Origin: an uncultured Gemmiger sp. | GTDB taxonomy: Bacteria > Bacillota > Clostridia > Oscillospirales > Ruminococcaceae | DNA: 29,514 bases | Reading direction: 5' to 3' | NCBI GenBank assembly: GCA_934502625.1 | Contig: CAKSUQ010000023.1 | Coordinates: forward strand, 1 to 29,514 | In this document: positions 21,909 through 29,499 of the stretch, in pieces | Layout: every line of letters begins with the position of its first letter | Position numbering within the stretch: position 1 is the first letter of the stretch | The notes under the pieces: model-generated | What the model was told of the DNA's origin: nothing | The model's input: only the letters and a program-made list of their open reading frames with translations | Databases searched by the model: none | Made by a program: the position numbers and the translations under genes

Positions 21909-23300
21909 ATGGATTACAAACACGCTGCACAACAGGTTCTGGACGCCATCGGCGGCGCGTCCAACATCGTATCAGCGGCGCACTGCGCTACCCGTCTGCG
22001 CCTTGTCATCGCCAACAACAATAAGGTCGACAAGAAGGCGCTGGAAGACGCCGAGGGCGCCAAGGGCGTCTTTGAGGCACAGGGGCAGCTGCAGATCATC
22101 TTCGGCACCGGCGTCGTAAACATGGTCTACGACGAGTTCACCGCACTGGCGGGCATCACCGGCGCGACGAAGGAGGAAGTCAAGCAGGCCGCGGCCGCCA
22201 AAGCGCCGTGGTACCAGCAGGCCATCAAGACGCTGGGCGACATCTTCGTACCCATCATCCCGGCCATCGTGGCGTCGGGCTTCCTGATGGGCATTATGGA
22301 AGCGCTGAACTTCATGGTGAACAACGGCTTCCTGAATATCGACACCTCCGGCTCGCTGTACGTATTCGCGCAGCTCTTCTCTAACACGGCCTACACCTTC
22401 CTGCCCATCCTGATCGCCTTCTCGGCGGCCAAGGTCTTCGGCGGCAACCCGTTCCTCGGCGCGGTCATCGGTATGATCATGATCCACCCCAACCTGCAAA
22501 ACGCATGGACGGTCGCGTCCGAGGGCGTGCAGACCTATCAGCCGGTCTTCGGCGGGCTGTACAGCATCCCGCTGGTCGGCTATCAGGGTCACGTCATCCC
22601 GGTCGTCATCGCGGTCTGGCTCATGTCCCAGATCGAAAAGCGGCTGCACAAGGTCGTCCCCGCCATGTTTGATCTGTTTGTCACCCCGCTGGTTTCCGTC
22701 TTCGTCACCGGCTATCTGACGCTTGCCGTCATCGGCCCCATCTTTACCACCATTGAGGACGGCATCATCAACGGCGTGCAGACGCTGATCCAACTGCCCT
22801 TCGGCATCGGTTCCTTCATCATGGGCGGCCTGTACGCCGTCACTGTCGTGGCCGGTATCCACCACATGTACACCATCATCGACCTCGGCCAGCTGTCCAA
22901 GTTCGGCTACACCTACTGGCTGCCGCTGGCAAGCGCCGCCAATGTGGCACAGGGCGGTGCGGCGCTGGCTGTCGCCCTCAAGAGCAAGGATCAGAAGGTC
23001 AAGTCGATGGCGCTGCCCTCCGCCATGTCCGCCTGCATGGGCATCACCGAGCCTGCTATCTTCGGCGTCAACCTGCGTTACTTCAAGCCGTTCCTCGGCG
23101 GTCTGGCGGGCGGTGCCTGCGGCGCGCTCTATGCCAGCATCGTCGGCTTGGGTGCGACCGGCACCGGCGTGACCGGCATCTTCGGCATCCTGCTGCACCT
23201 GCATATGCCCTTGCAGTATCTCATCATGATGGCGATCTCCTTCGGCGTCGCGTTCGCGGTCACGTGGGTGATCTGGAAGCCGGAAGAGGTCAAAGCGTAA
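21909..23300 (+). CDS. scrA: PTS sucrose-type EIIBC transporter
   Basis: Membrane permease that imports and phosphorylates a sugar, here probably sucrose to sucrose-6-phosphate. In 463 residues it has an N-terminal EIIB domain with the phosphorylated Cys26 in SAAHCATRLRL, a short linker (about residues 85-105), and an EIIC domain of about ten membrane segments with VPIIPAIVASGFLMG, GGNPFLGAVIGMIMIHP, GIHHMYTIIDLGQLSKFG and the conserved MGITEPAIFGVNLR. There is no EIIA domain, so a separate glucose-type EIIA must supply phosphate; none is in the window. GGAG precedes ATG 21909. It starts the scrA-scrB-fructokinase operon. Confidence 0.93.
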   Translation: MDYKHAAQQVLDAIGGASNIVSAAHCATRLRLVIANNNKVDKKALEDAEGAKGVFEAQGQLQIIFGTGVVNMVYDEFTALAGITGATKEEVKQAAAAKAPWYQQAIKTLGDIFVPIIPAIVASGFLMGIMEALNFMVNNGFLNIDTSGSLYVFAQLFSNTAYTFLPILIAFSAAKVFGGNPFLGAVIGMIMIHPNLQNAWTVASEGVQTYQPVFGGLYSIPLVGYQGHVIPVVIAVWLMSQIEKRLHKVVPAMFDLFVTPLVSVFVTGYLTLAVIGPIFTTIEDGIINGVQTLIQLPFGIGSFIMGGLYAVTVVAGIHHMYTIIDLGQLSKFGYTYWLPLASAANVAQGGAALAVALKSKDQKVKSMALPSAMSACMGITEPAIFGVNLRYFKPFLGGLAGGACGALYASIVGLGATGTGVTGIFGILLHLHMPLQYLIMMAISFGVAFAVTWVIWKPEEVKA

Positions 23301-23324
23301 GCAAAATAGAAGCGAGGTAATACC

Positions 23325-24728
23325 ATGAACGCCCTACAGCGCGACTTGAAAAAACTTGTACCGCTGGTCGAGTCCCTCGGCGCGGCGAAGGCTGCCGCCG
23401 ACCCGCACCGCCAGAAATTCCACATCCAGCCCCCAGTCGGCTGGCTCAACGACCCCAACGGCCTGTGCAAGATCGGCGACGAATACCACGCCTTCTTCCA
23501 GTACGGTCCCTTCGACGTCAACGGCGGCGTCAAGCATTGGGGGCATGTGCGCAGCCGCGACCTGCTCCATTGGGAGTACCTGCCCACCATGCTCTACCCG
23601 GACGAGCCCTTCGACTGCCACGGCGTCTACTCCGGCTCGGCGCTGCTGGGGGACGACGGCACGCTCTACCTCTATTACACCGGCAACGTCAAGCACCCCG
23701 GCAAGTTCGACTATATCAAACAGGGGCGCGGGCACAACGTCTGCCTCGCCACCAGCCGCGACCATCTGCATGTTGACACCAAGCAGTGTCTGCTATACAA
23801 CGCCGACTATCCCGCCGGGCTGACCTGCCATGTGCGCGACCCGAAGGTTTTTACCTACGACGGCCGCTTCTATATGGTGCTGGGCGCGCGGACGCTGGCG
23901 GACAAGGGCGAGGTTCTCGTCTTTGAGAGCGCCGACCGCCTGCACTGGAACCACATCAACACGCTGACAACGCCGGAGTCCTTCGGCTTCATGTGGGAGT
24001 GCCCCGACCTGTTCGAGCTGGACGGGCAGTGGTTCCTCGCCGTGTCGCCGCAGGGCATCGAGTGCCAGAACGTCTACGGCTGTGGGTACTTCCCAGTGTA
24101 TGGCGACTGGCGCGGCAGCTGCACGCTGGGCGCGTTCCGCGATGCGGATTTCGGCTTCGACTACTACGCGCCGCAGAGCTTCACCGATGAGACCGGCCGC
24201 CGCATTCAGATCGGCTGGATGGGCATGCCCGACGCTGCCTACGGCAATAAGCCGACCGTCGACTACGGCTGGCAGCACTGCATGACCGTGCCCCGCACAC
24301 TGACCCACGACGGGCAGGGGCATATCCTGCAAAATCCCGTGTCCGAGCTGGACGCGATGCGCGGTGCGCCTGTGGCCGTGAGAGACGGCGCTGTGCAGGC
24401 CGTTTCCGCCTGCTTCGACCTGCAAGCCGCCCCCCGCGGGGACTTCGCACTGACGCTGAACGGCGGGCTGACGCTGGCCTACACCGAGGCTGACCGCACC
24501 GCCTACCTGACCTTTACCGCCCCTGCAATGGCCGCAGGCCGCACCGGCCGCCGCGCGGTGCTGGACGCGCCCTGCCGCAGCCTGCGCATCGTGGGGGATG
24601 CGTCCTCGCTGGAGATTTTCCTAAACGACGGCGCGGCGGTGCTGTCCACCCGGTACTATCCGGCGGCGGGCAGTGTCGCGCTGCGCCCCGCCGGGCTGGA
24701 TGTCACCGTCTGCCCACTCAACGTGTAA
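23325..24728 (+). CDS. scrB: Sucrose-6-phosphate hydrolase (GH32)
   Basis: Cytoplasmic beta-fructosidase cleaving sucrose-6-phosphate to glucose-6-phosphate and fructose. The 467-residue protein has the GH32 five-bladed propeller with nucleophile D43 in WLNDPNG, the transition-state stabiliser R171-D172-P173 (CHVRDPKVF) and the acid/base E225 in WECPDLF. A short C-terminal beta-sandwich follows, with a Glu-Ile-Phe-Leu-Asn-Asp segment (LEIFLNDGAAVLSTR) typical of the family. AGCGAGG precedes ATG 23325, 24 bases after scrA. The absence of a signal peptide agrees with an intracellular PTS-linked enzyme. Confidence 0.95.
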   Translation: MNALQRDLKKLVPLVESLGAAKAAADPHRQKFHIQPPVGWLNDPNGLCKIGDEYHAFFQYGPFDVNGGVKHWGHVRSRDLLHWEYLPTMLYPDEPFDCHGVYSGSALLGDDGTLYLYYTGNVKHPGKFDYIKQGRGHNVCLATSRDHLHVDTKQCLLYNADYPAGLTCHVRDPKVFTYDGRFYMVLGARTLADKGEVLVFESADRLHWNHINTLTTPESFGFMWECPDLFELDGQWFLAVSPQGIECQNVYGCGYFPVYGDWRGSCTLGAFRDADFGFDYYAPQSFTDETGRRIQIGWMGMPDAAYGNKPTVDYGWQHCMTVPRTLTHDGQGHILQNPVSELDAMRGAPVAVRDGAVQAVSACFDLQAAPRGDFALTLNGGLTLAYTEADRTAYLTFTAPAMAAGRTGRRAVLDAPCRSLRIVGDASSLEIFLNDGAAVLSTRYYPAAGSVALRPAGLDVTVCPLNV

Positions 24729-24738
24729 GGAGGCTGCC

Positions 24739-25701
24739 ATGGCGCACGACACCCTGTACGCGATCGGCGAGGCGCTGATCGACATGATCCCGTCCCGAAG
24801 CGGCTGTTCCTTTGCCGAGGTGCCCGCCTTTGCGCCCCGCGTCGGCGGCGCGCCCGCCAACGTCTGCGGCGCGTTCACCAAGCTGGGCGGCGCGTCCGCG
24901 CTGCTGACACAGCTGGGTGACGACCCCTTCGGCCACAAGATCGCCGACGAGCTGGCGGGCTGCGGCATCGACACGTCGCACCTCTGCTTCACCGACAAGG
25001 CGAATACGGCGCTGGCCTTCGTCGCGCTGGCGGCTGACGGCAACCGTACCTTCAGCTTCTACCGCAAGCCCTCGGCAGACCTGCTCTATGCGCCGGAGCA
25101 GGTTGACCCCGCGCTGTTTACTACGGCGTTCGCCCTGCACTTTTGCAGCGTAGCGCTGGTGGAAAGCCCGATGCGCGAGGCGCACAAGGCCGCCATCGCC
25201 GCCGCGCGGACAGCCGGGGCGCTTGTCAGCTTCGACCCGAACCTGCGGTTCCCGCTCTGGCCGGATCACGACGCGCTGCGCCGCACGGTGCTGGAATTTC
25301 TGCCGCTGGCCGACATCGTGAAAATTTCCGATGAAGAGCTGGAATTTCTGACCGGCACGGCGGACATTGAAGCCGCGCTGCCCGCATTGTTCATCGGGCA
25401 TGTGCAGCTTGTACTGTACACCTGCGGCAGCGCCGGGGCACACGCCTACACGCGCACATCGCACGGCTTTGCGCCCTGCCGACCCGTCAAGGCCGTGGAC
25501 ACGACCGGGGCAGGGGATGGCTTCATCGGGTCGTTCCTGTGGCAGCTGCACGCGGCGGGCGTCGACCGCGACGCCCTGCCCAAACTGACAGCAGAACAGC
25601 TCAGCCAATGGCTCGCGTTCTCGAACAAATTCTGTGGCATCAGCGTGCAGGGCAGCGGCGCGATTGCCAGCTATCCGGACGCTGTGCGCATGGGCGTATA
25701 A
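24739..25701 (+). CDS. scrK: Fructokinase (PfkB/ribokinase family)
   Basis: Phosphorylates the fructose released by ScrB to fructose-6-phosphate. The 320-residue PfkB protein starts YAIGEALIDMIP, has the GG signature in RVGGAPANVCGAFTKLGG (residues 34-51), SFDPNLRFPLW (164-174), and the ATP-site anion hole with catalytic base D260 in DTTGAGDGF (254-262). ATG 24739 behind AAGGAGG (24727-24733) is chosen; the longer frame upstream only reads through scrB. It follows scrB by 10 bases, as the last gene of the operon. Confidence 0.93.
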   Translation: MAHDTLYAIGEALIDMIPSRSGCSFAEVPAFAPRVGGAPANVCGAFTKLGGASALLTQLGDDPFGHKIADELAGCGIDTSHLCFTDKANTALAFVALAADGNRTFSFYRKPSADLLYAPEQVDPALFTTAFALHFCSVALVESPMREAHKAAIAAARTAGALVSFDPNLRFPLWPDHDALRRTVLEFLPLADIVKISDEELEFLTGTADIEAALPALFIGHVQLVLYTCGSAGAHAYTRTSHGFAPCRPVKAVDTTGAGDGFIGSFLWQLHAAGVDRDALPKLTAEQLSQWLAFSNKFCGISVQGSGAIASYPDAVRMGV

Positions 25702-25826
25702 CGGACGCCGCATGCAAAATATTTTTGCATGGAACGCGCATTTTTCCCCATATGACATTTTTTCACGCGCGGAAGGCGTATTTTTTGGGATTTTTGCCGA
25801 AAAAGCGATTTTTTATGAAAAAACCC
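25702..25826. other. AT-rich spacer between scrK and HU with hairpins
   Basis: Contains a palindrome CATGCAAAA/TTTTGCATG (25711-25719 with 25723-25731) and a short ACGC/GCGT hairpin (25765-25779) followed by T6. The latter is a possible weak terminator for the scr operon. Several other T-runs make it much more AT-rich than the genes around it. No ORF is convincing. Confidence 0.4.
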
Positions 25827-25855
25827 TTGATTCTGCGCACAATTTTCTCTATAAT
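25827..25855 (+). promoter_or_regulatory. Sigma-A promoter of the HU gene
   Basis: TTGATT (25827-25832), 17-bp spacer, TATAAT (25850-25855). The leader carries a small hairpin GGGCA/TGCCC (25874-25888 region) just ahead of the binding site AGGAG. Confidence 0.85.
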
Positions 25856-25913
25856 AAACTCCGTAATAACAACGGGCATTGTGTGCCCATAAGGATAGGA
25901 GTTAAAGAATATC

Positions 25914-26189
25914 ATGACGAGATCTCAGTTGATTACCAAGGTTGCCAACGACACCAACATGACCAGCGCGGACGTTGAGAAGGTTATGGACGGCATCTTC
26001 GGCACCATCGGCGATGTGCTCAAGAGCGGTGACAAGGTCACCATTGCCGGCTTCGGCCGTTTTGAGATGCGCGAGCGCCAGACCAAGAACTTCACCAACC
26101 CCAAGACCAAGGTCACCAGCAAGCTGGAGCCGACCGCCATCCCCGGCTTCAAGGCCAGCGGCCGCCTGAAGGAGAAAGTCTCCGGCTGA
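25914..26189 (+). CDS. hup: HU-family nucleoid DNA-binding protein
   Basis: A small dimeric chromosome-bending protein of 91 residues, the standard HU length. It shows the N-terminal helices (MTRSQLITKVANDTNMTSADVEKVMDGIFGTI), the GDKVTIAGFGRFEMRER beta-hairpin core, and a DNA-binding arm followed by PGFKASGRLKEKV. The expected RxPRNPxTG arm motif is replaced by QTKNFTNPKTKVTSKLEPTAIPGF, a variant seen in clostridial HUs. The start is ATG 25914; the binding site AGGAG is 12 bases away, slightly far. It is monocistronic, with a strong promoter and terminator, as expected for an abundant protein. Confidence 0.95.
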   Translation: MTRSQLITKVANDTNMTSADVEKVMDGIFGTIGDVLKSGDKVTIAGFGRFEMRERQTKNFTNPKTKVTSKLEPTAIPGFKASGRLKEKVSG

Positions 26190-26214
26190 TCTCGTACTGA
26201 TTGATATGTTTTTG

Positions 26215-26240
26215 AGAGCCTGCAGTTGCGGGCTCTTTTT
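26215..26240 (+). terminator. Intrinsic terminator of HU
   Basis: Stem AGAGCCTGC/GCGGGCTCT (26215-26223 with 26228-26236, one G-U pair), 4-base loop, T-run to 26240. Confidence 0.9.
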
Positions 26241-26272
26241 TATTTTGTGTTGCCGCAGCGGGAACACCCTGC

Positions 26273-26298
26273 GGCGGCATGAGGGCATGCCGCCCTAC
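26273..26298 (-). repeat. GTAG-headed REP, inverted orientation
   Basis: GGCGGCAT, loop GAGGGC, ATGCCGCC, then CTAC; read on the minus strand this is GTAG followed by an 8-bp-arm palindrome. It forms a head-to-head pair with 26319-26344. A separate hairpin GCCGCAG/CTGCGGC lies just before it (26252-26275 region). Confidence 0.75.
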
Positions 26299-26318
26299 AA
26301 ATCACCCGCAAATTGTGC

Positions 26319-26344
26319 GTAGGGCGGGATGCCCCCATCCCGCC
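26319..26344 (+). repeat. GTAG-headed REP, forward orientation
   Basis: GTAG (26319-26322), GGCGGGAT, loop GCCCCC, ATCCCGCC. It has the same size and loop pattern as 26273-26298. One stem pair has changed from C-G to G-C on both arms, so pairing is kept. Confidence 0.75.
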
Positions 26345-26361
26345 GTGCCGCTGCCGCAAAG

Positions 26362-26399
26362 CAAAACCCCTGCACCGCCGATCTGACGGTGCAGGGGTT
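26362..26399 (-). terminator. Intrinsic terminator of the phosphofructokinase operon
   Basis: Read leftward, a 13-bp perfect stem AACCCCTGCACCG/CGGTGCAGGGGTT (26399-26387 with 26377-26365) is followed by TTTTGCTTT. It lies 9 bases beyond the phosphofructokinase stop. Confidence 0.85.
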
Positions 26400-26408
26400 G
26401 TTATTCTA

Positions 26409-27629
26409 TCACAGATGAATATGCCGCGGGACGCCGTTGATGTAGATGGGCGTCAGCTCGGCCTGAATCAGCGGGCGGGCGTAGCGCTCGAACTTCTCGT
26501 TGACGTGCATACCATCCTCGGTGATCCACTCGTCGGGAACCTTCTTCTCAAAGTTTGCGACCTGCGTCACGTCGACCATCTGCGTCTCGATGCGGTAGGG
26601 CTGGTCGCTCAGCCGCTGGAAGGCCGCCATCTTCGCGGTCTCGCCGCGCACGGCGGCCTCAACAGCCGCGCCGCCCGCCTGATACGCCTCGGTCACATCG
26701 GTGCGGCTGGCAAGGTGGCTCGCGCAGCGCTGCAGCGTCGAAAATTCGATGGCGCGGGTCTTGCAGCCCAGCCGTATCCGGATCAGGTCGGCCAGATAGC
26801 GGCTCGTGCCGCTCAGGATGGCCTTGTGGCCGAAGGCGTCCAGCTGCCCCGCCGTCGAGACGAGGTCGCACAGGAAGACGCCGTCCTTGTTTTTCACACC
26901 CTCGCTGACCGCGATGATGACGTTGTGGCGCTCTTTTTCCAGCTCTGCCACCCGCTTCAGGAATGCCTCCTCGTCAAAGGTGCGCTCCGGCAGCAGGATC
27001 AGGTCGGGGCCGTTGCAGTCGGGGCCTGCGGCCAGACTGGCGGCGGCGGCCAGCCAGCCGGTGTGCCGACCCATGATCTCAGCCACCGTCACGCTGCGCA
27101 GGTCGTAGACGCTGGAATCGCAGATGACTTCCTTCAGGATCGTGGCGATGTACTTCGCCGCGCTGCCGTAGCCGGGGGTGTGGTCGGTCAGCATCAGGTC
27201 GTTGTCGATGGTCTTGGGCACGCCGATGAAGCGGATCTCGCTGTTCACGGCCTTGCCGTAGGCGCTCAGCTTTGAGATGGTGTCCATCGAGTCGTTGCCG
27301 CCGATGTAGAACACCGCGCCGATGTCATACTGCGCGAACAGCTCAAACAGCTGCACAAACGGCTTTTCGTCCACCGTGGGGTCGGGCAGCTTGTGGCGGC
27401 AGCTGCCCAGAAAGCTGGACGGGGTGCGCTTGAGAAGCTCAATGTCCATCTTGTCGCCCAGCACCGTGTCCAGATCGACGAGCTTGCCCTCCAGCACGCC
27501 CTCGATGCCGTACTGCATGCCGTAGACATGGGGTGCGCCGCAGGCTTTGGCCGTTTCATAGACGCCTGCCAGACTGGAATTGATGACCGCAGTCGGGCCG
27601 CCCGACTGGCCTACCAGAACGTTTTTCAT
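26409..27629 (-). CDS. pfp: PPi-dependent 6-phosphofructokinase
   Basis: Interconverts fructose-6-phosphate and fructose-1,6-bisphosphate. The 406-residue protein has VGQSGGPTAVINSS at the N-terminus, GGNDSMDT (residues 110-117), PKTIDNDL (138-145) and IMGRHTGWLAA. Two residues point to pyrophosphate rather than ATP: Asp113 where ATP enzymes have Gly, and Lys139 in PKTIDND where ATP enzymes have Gly. Thus it probably saves ATP in glycolysis and can run backwards. GAGAGG precedes ATG 27629. It is the second gene of a leftward operon, 3 bases after the HAD phosphatase. It receives the fructose-6-phosphate made by the sucrose operon next door. Confidence 0.92.
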   Translation of the reverse strand: MKNVLVGQSGGPTAVINSSLAGVYETAKACGAPHVYGMQYGIEGVLEGKLVDLDTVLGDKMDIELLKRTPSSFLGSCRHKLPDPTVDEKPFVQLFELFAQYDIGAVFYIGGNDSMDTISKLSAYGKAVNSEIRFIGVPKTIDNDLMLTDHTPGYGSAAKYIATILKEVICDSSVYDLRSVTVAEIMGRHTGWLAAAASLAAGPDCNGPDLILLPERTFDEEAFLKRVAELEKERHNVIIAVSEGVKNKDGVFLCDLVSTAGQLDAFGHKAILSGTSRYLADLIRIRLGCKTRAIEFSTLQRCASHLASRTDVTEAYQAGGAAVEAAVRGETAKMAAFQRLSDQPYRIETQMVDVTQVANFEKKVPDEWITEDGMHVNEKFERYARPLIQAELTPIYINGVPRHIHL

Positions 27630-27632
27630 AAT

Positions 27633-28484
27633 TTACCTCTCGTATAATTTATTTGTATATTGCAAAACATATTTTTCTATTGCGGCTGCAACGCCGTCGT
27701 GGTTGTTATCATCGGTCGTTACATCGGCAATTTTCTTGATGTCGTCGGTGGCGTTGCCCATCGCAACGCCCAAGCCCGCATCCTCGATCATGGCACGGTC
27801 GTTGCCGGAATCGCCGACGGCCATCGTCTGTGCGCGCTGCAGTCCCAAGTGCTTCGCCAGCGCCAGCAGGCCGCTGCCCTTCGTCACGCCGGGGGCGTTG
27901 ATCTCCATGTTGCGGGGCAGGCTGGACGTCAGCTCCATGCCGGGACAGGCGGCCTCGATGGCGTGCCACGCGGCGTCACGCCCGGCCTCGTCGTGGTAGA
28001 TCATGCTGTATTTTTCAATTTCGTGGGCGTGGGCACGCAGGGTCGCGTGCATGTCGTCGACCTCGATGCGGGTCGTGCGGAAGTATTCCTTCAGATTTTC
28101 GGGCACAACATCCATGTGCCGCGTGGCGTTTTCGCGGGTCGTATAGCTTTTGCCGCCGATGAAAATGCTCATCATGCCGCCGCACTGTTCGAGGATGTCG
28201 TAGATTTTCAGCGCATCCTCGGTGCGGAAGGGCAGGTTCACCAGCTGCTCGCTGGTCGTCAGGTCAATGACGCTTGCCCCGTTGGAGGTCAGCGCGTACC
28301 GCACGCCGGGGATGGAGGTGAACGCCGCCGGGATGCCGCTGGCCGTGCGGCCGGTAGCAGGCAACACCGCGACGCCCTGCGCGCAGGCCGTGCGGATGGC
28401 CGCCAGCGTGCGGGGGGTGATCTCCTTTTTATCATTGAAAACCGTGCCGTCAAGGTCGAGCGCCACAAGGCGGATGTCCTGCAT
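27633..28484 (-). CDS. Cof-type HAD-IIB sugar-phosphate phosphatase
   Basis: A 283-residue HAD hydrolase, subclass IIB (Cof/YidA type), acting on phosphorylated metabolites in the cytoplasm. The motifs are complete: nucleophile and acid D10-L11-D12-G-T (VALDLDGT), motif II in LTSNGA, the Lys of motif III in PGVTKGSGL, and motif IV GDSGNDRAMIEDAG. A cap domain of about 100 residues lies between. ATG 28484 with AAGGAG 10 bases ahead is chosen over an in-frame ATG at 28538, which lies at the -35 box. It is co-transcribed with pfp, so a role in balancing hexose phosphates or FMN-type side products is possible. The substrate cannot be read from sequence. Confidence 0.9.
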   Translation of the reverse strand: MQDIRLVALDLDGTVFNDKKEITPRTLAAIRTACAQGVAVLPATGRTASGIPAAFTSIPGVRYALTSNGASVIDLTTSEQLVNLPFRTEDALKIYDILEQCGGMMSIFIGGKSYTTRENATRHMDVVPENLKEYFRTTRIEVDDMHATLRAHAHEIEKYSMIYHDEAGRDAAWHAIEAACPGMELTSSLPRNMEINAPGVTKGSGLLALAKHLGLQRAQTMAVGDSGNDRAMIEDAGLGVAMGNATDDIKKIADVTTDDNNHDGVAAAIEKYVLQYTNKLYER

Positions 28485-28509
28485 ACTTTCACACTCCTTA
28501 TTCCAAACC

Positions 28510-28538
28510 ATTGTACCGCAAACGGGGCGCGATTGCAA
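28510..28538 (-). promoter_or_regulatory. Leftward sigma-A promoter (HAD-pfp operon)
   Basis: Read leftward: TTGCAA (28538-28533), 17-bp spacer, TACAAT (28515-28510). The -35 hexamer is palindromic and is also the -35 of the rightward promoter. Confidence 0.8.
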
Positions 28539-28561
28539 GGTGCGCGGCGGTGTGATACAAT
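28533..28561 (+). promoter_or_regulatory. Rightward sigma-A promoter (membrane acyltransferase gene)
   Basis: TTGCAA (28533-28538), 17-bp spacer, TACAAT (28556-28561). It is the mirror image of the leftward promoter around the shared -35. Confidence 0.8.
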
Positions 28562-28594
28562 AAGACAGAAAATTTTCGGAAAGAAGGCGCGGAC

Positions 28595-29353
28595 ATGCCT
28601 GTACTGCACCCCAAAACCGGCCGCATGTGGCTGCCGGACGCCCTGCGCGGACTGGCGCTGCTGAATATGCTGGCCTACCACGCGATGTACGACTGGGTGT
28701 ATGTCTTCGCCCACGTGAGCAGCTGGTACGACATCTGGTCGCCGGGCTGCCATGTGTGGCAGCAATACATCTGTTGGAGCTTCATCCTGCTGTCGGGGTT
28801 CAGCTATCCGCTGGCGAAGCGGCCTGTGAAAAACGGGCTGATCGTGGCCGGGTGCGCTGCCGTTTTGACAGTCGTGACCGTTTTGTTCATGCCGTCGGAG
28901 AGCATCTGGTTCGGCGTGCTGCACCTGAACGCCGCCGCCGTGCTGCTGACCTTCCTTGTCTACCCGGCATTGCAGCGCATTCCGGCCGGGGTGGGGCTGG
29001 CGGCGGCTGCGGCGCTGTTTGCGCTGATGAACCAACTGCCCGAAGGGTATTTGGGCTTCGAGAATTGGCGGCTCTGTGCGGTGCCTGCGGGGCTGTACAA
29101 GGTGAACTGGTTCTGGCTGGGCTTCCCGGATCTGACACAGTTCGCATCGGCGGATTACTTTCCGATCCTTCCGTGGGTGTTCCTGTTCTGGTGTGGCGTG
29201 TTTCTGGCGCGGCTGTGGCACCCCGGCAGGGGAGAGCCGCCCGCCGCGCTGCGTCCTCTGTGTGCCATCGGGCGCAATACGCTGCTGGTCTACATGCTGC
29301 ATCAGCCCGTGATCTACGGTGCGCTGTGGGTGTGGCACACGGTGCTGGGGTAA
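28595..29353 (+). CDS. DUF1624/heparan-alpha-glucosaminide N-acetyltransferase-like membrane protein
   Basis: A 252-residue integral membrane protein with about seven hydrophobic segments. The N-terminal WLPDALRGLALLNMLAYHAMYDWVYVF carries the His in the first segment typical of DUF1624/acyltransferase-3-like proteins. The central part has WSFILLSGFSYPL, and the last segment has IGRNTLLVYMLHQPVIYG, a family hallmark. Related proteins move acyl groups across the membrane onto sugars. Whether this one modifies a surface glycan is unknown. AAGAAGG precedes ATG 28595. It is monocistronic, expressed from the promoter shared with pfp's operon. No clear terminator follows before the next promoter. 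Confidence 0.8.
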   Translation: MPVLHPKTGRMWLPDALRGLALLNMLAYHAMYDWVYVFAHVSSWYDIWSPGCHVWQQYICWSFILLSGFSYPLAKRPVKNGLIVAGCAAVLTVVTVLFMPSESIWFGVLHLNAAAVLLTFLVYPALQRIPAGVGLAAAAALFALMNQLPEGYLGFENWRLCAVPAGLYKVNWFWLGFPDLTQFASADYFPILPWVFLFWCGVFLARLWHPGRGEPPAALRPLCAIGRNTLLVYMLHQPVIYGALWVWHTVLG

Positions 29354-29405
29354 AGGTTCCCAAATATGAACATTTTAAAAATTTTCATTTTAGCGAAAAT
29401 TGTTG

Positions 29406-29435
29406 TTGACAGGCGGGGGGCTTGTATAGTATAAT
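29406..29435 (+). promoter_or_regulatory. Strong sigma-A promoter of the last gene
   Basis: Consensus TTGACA (29406-29411), 18-bp spacer, TATAAT (29430-29435). The leader to 29499 holds an inverted repeat TTGACC/GGTCAA (29458-29463, 29481-29486) whose right arm touches the binding site GGGAGGG. Confidence 0.85.
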
Positions 29436-29499
29436 CATTTTTACTGGTTAATAGTATTTGACCGGCAAACTCCTGTCTCAGGTCAAGGGAGGGAAGAAG

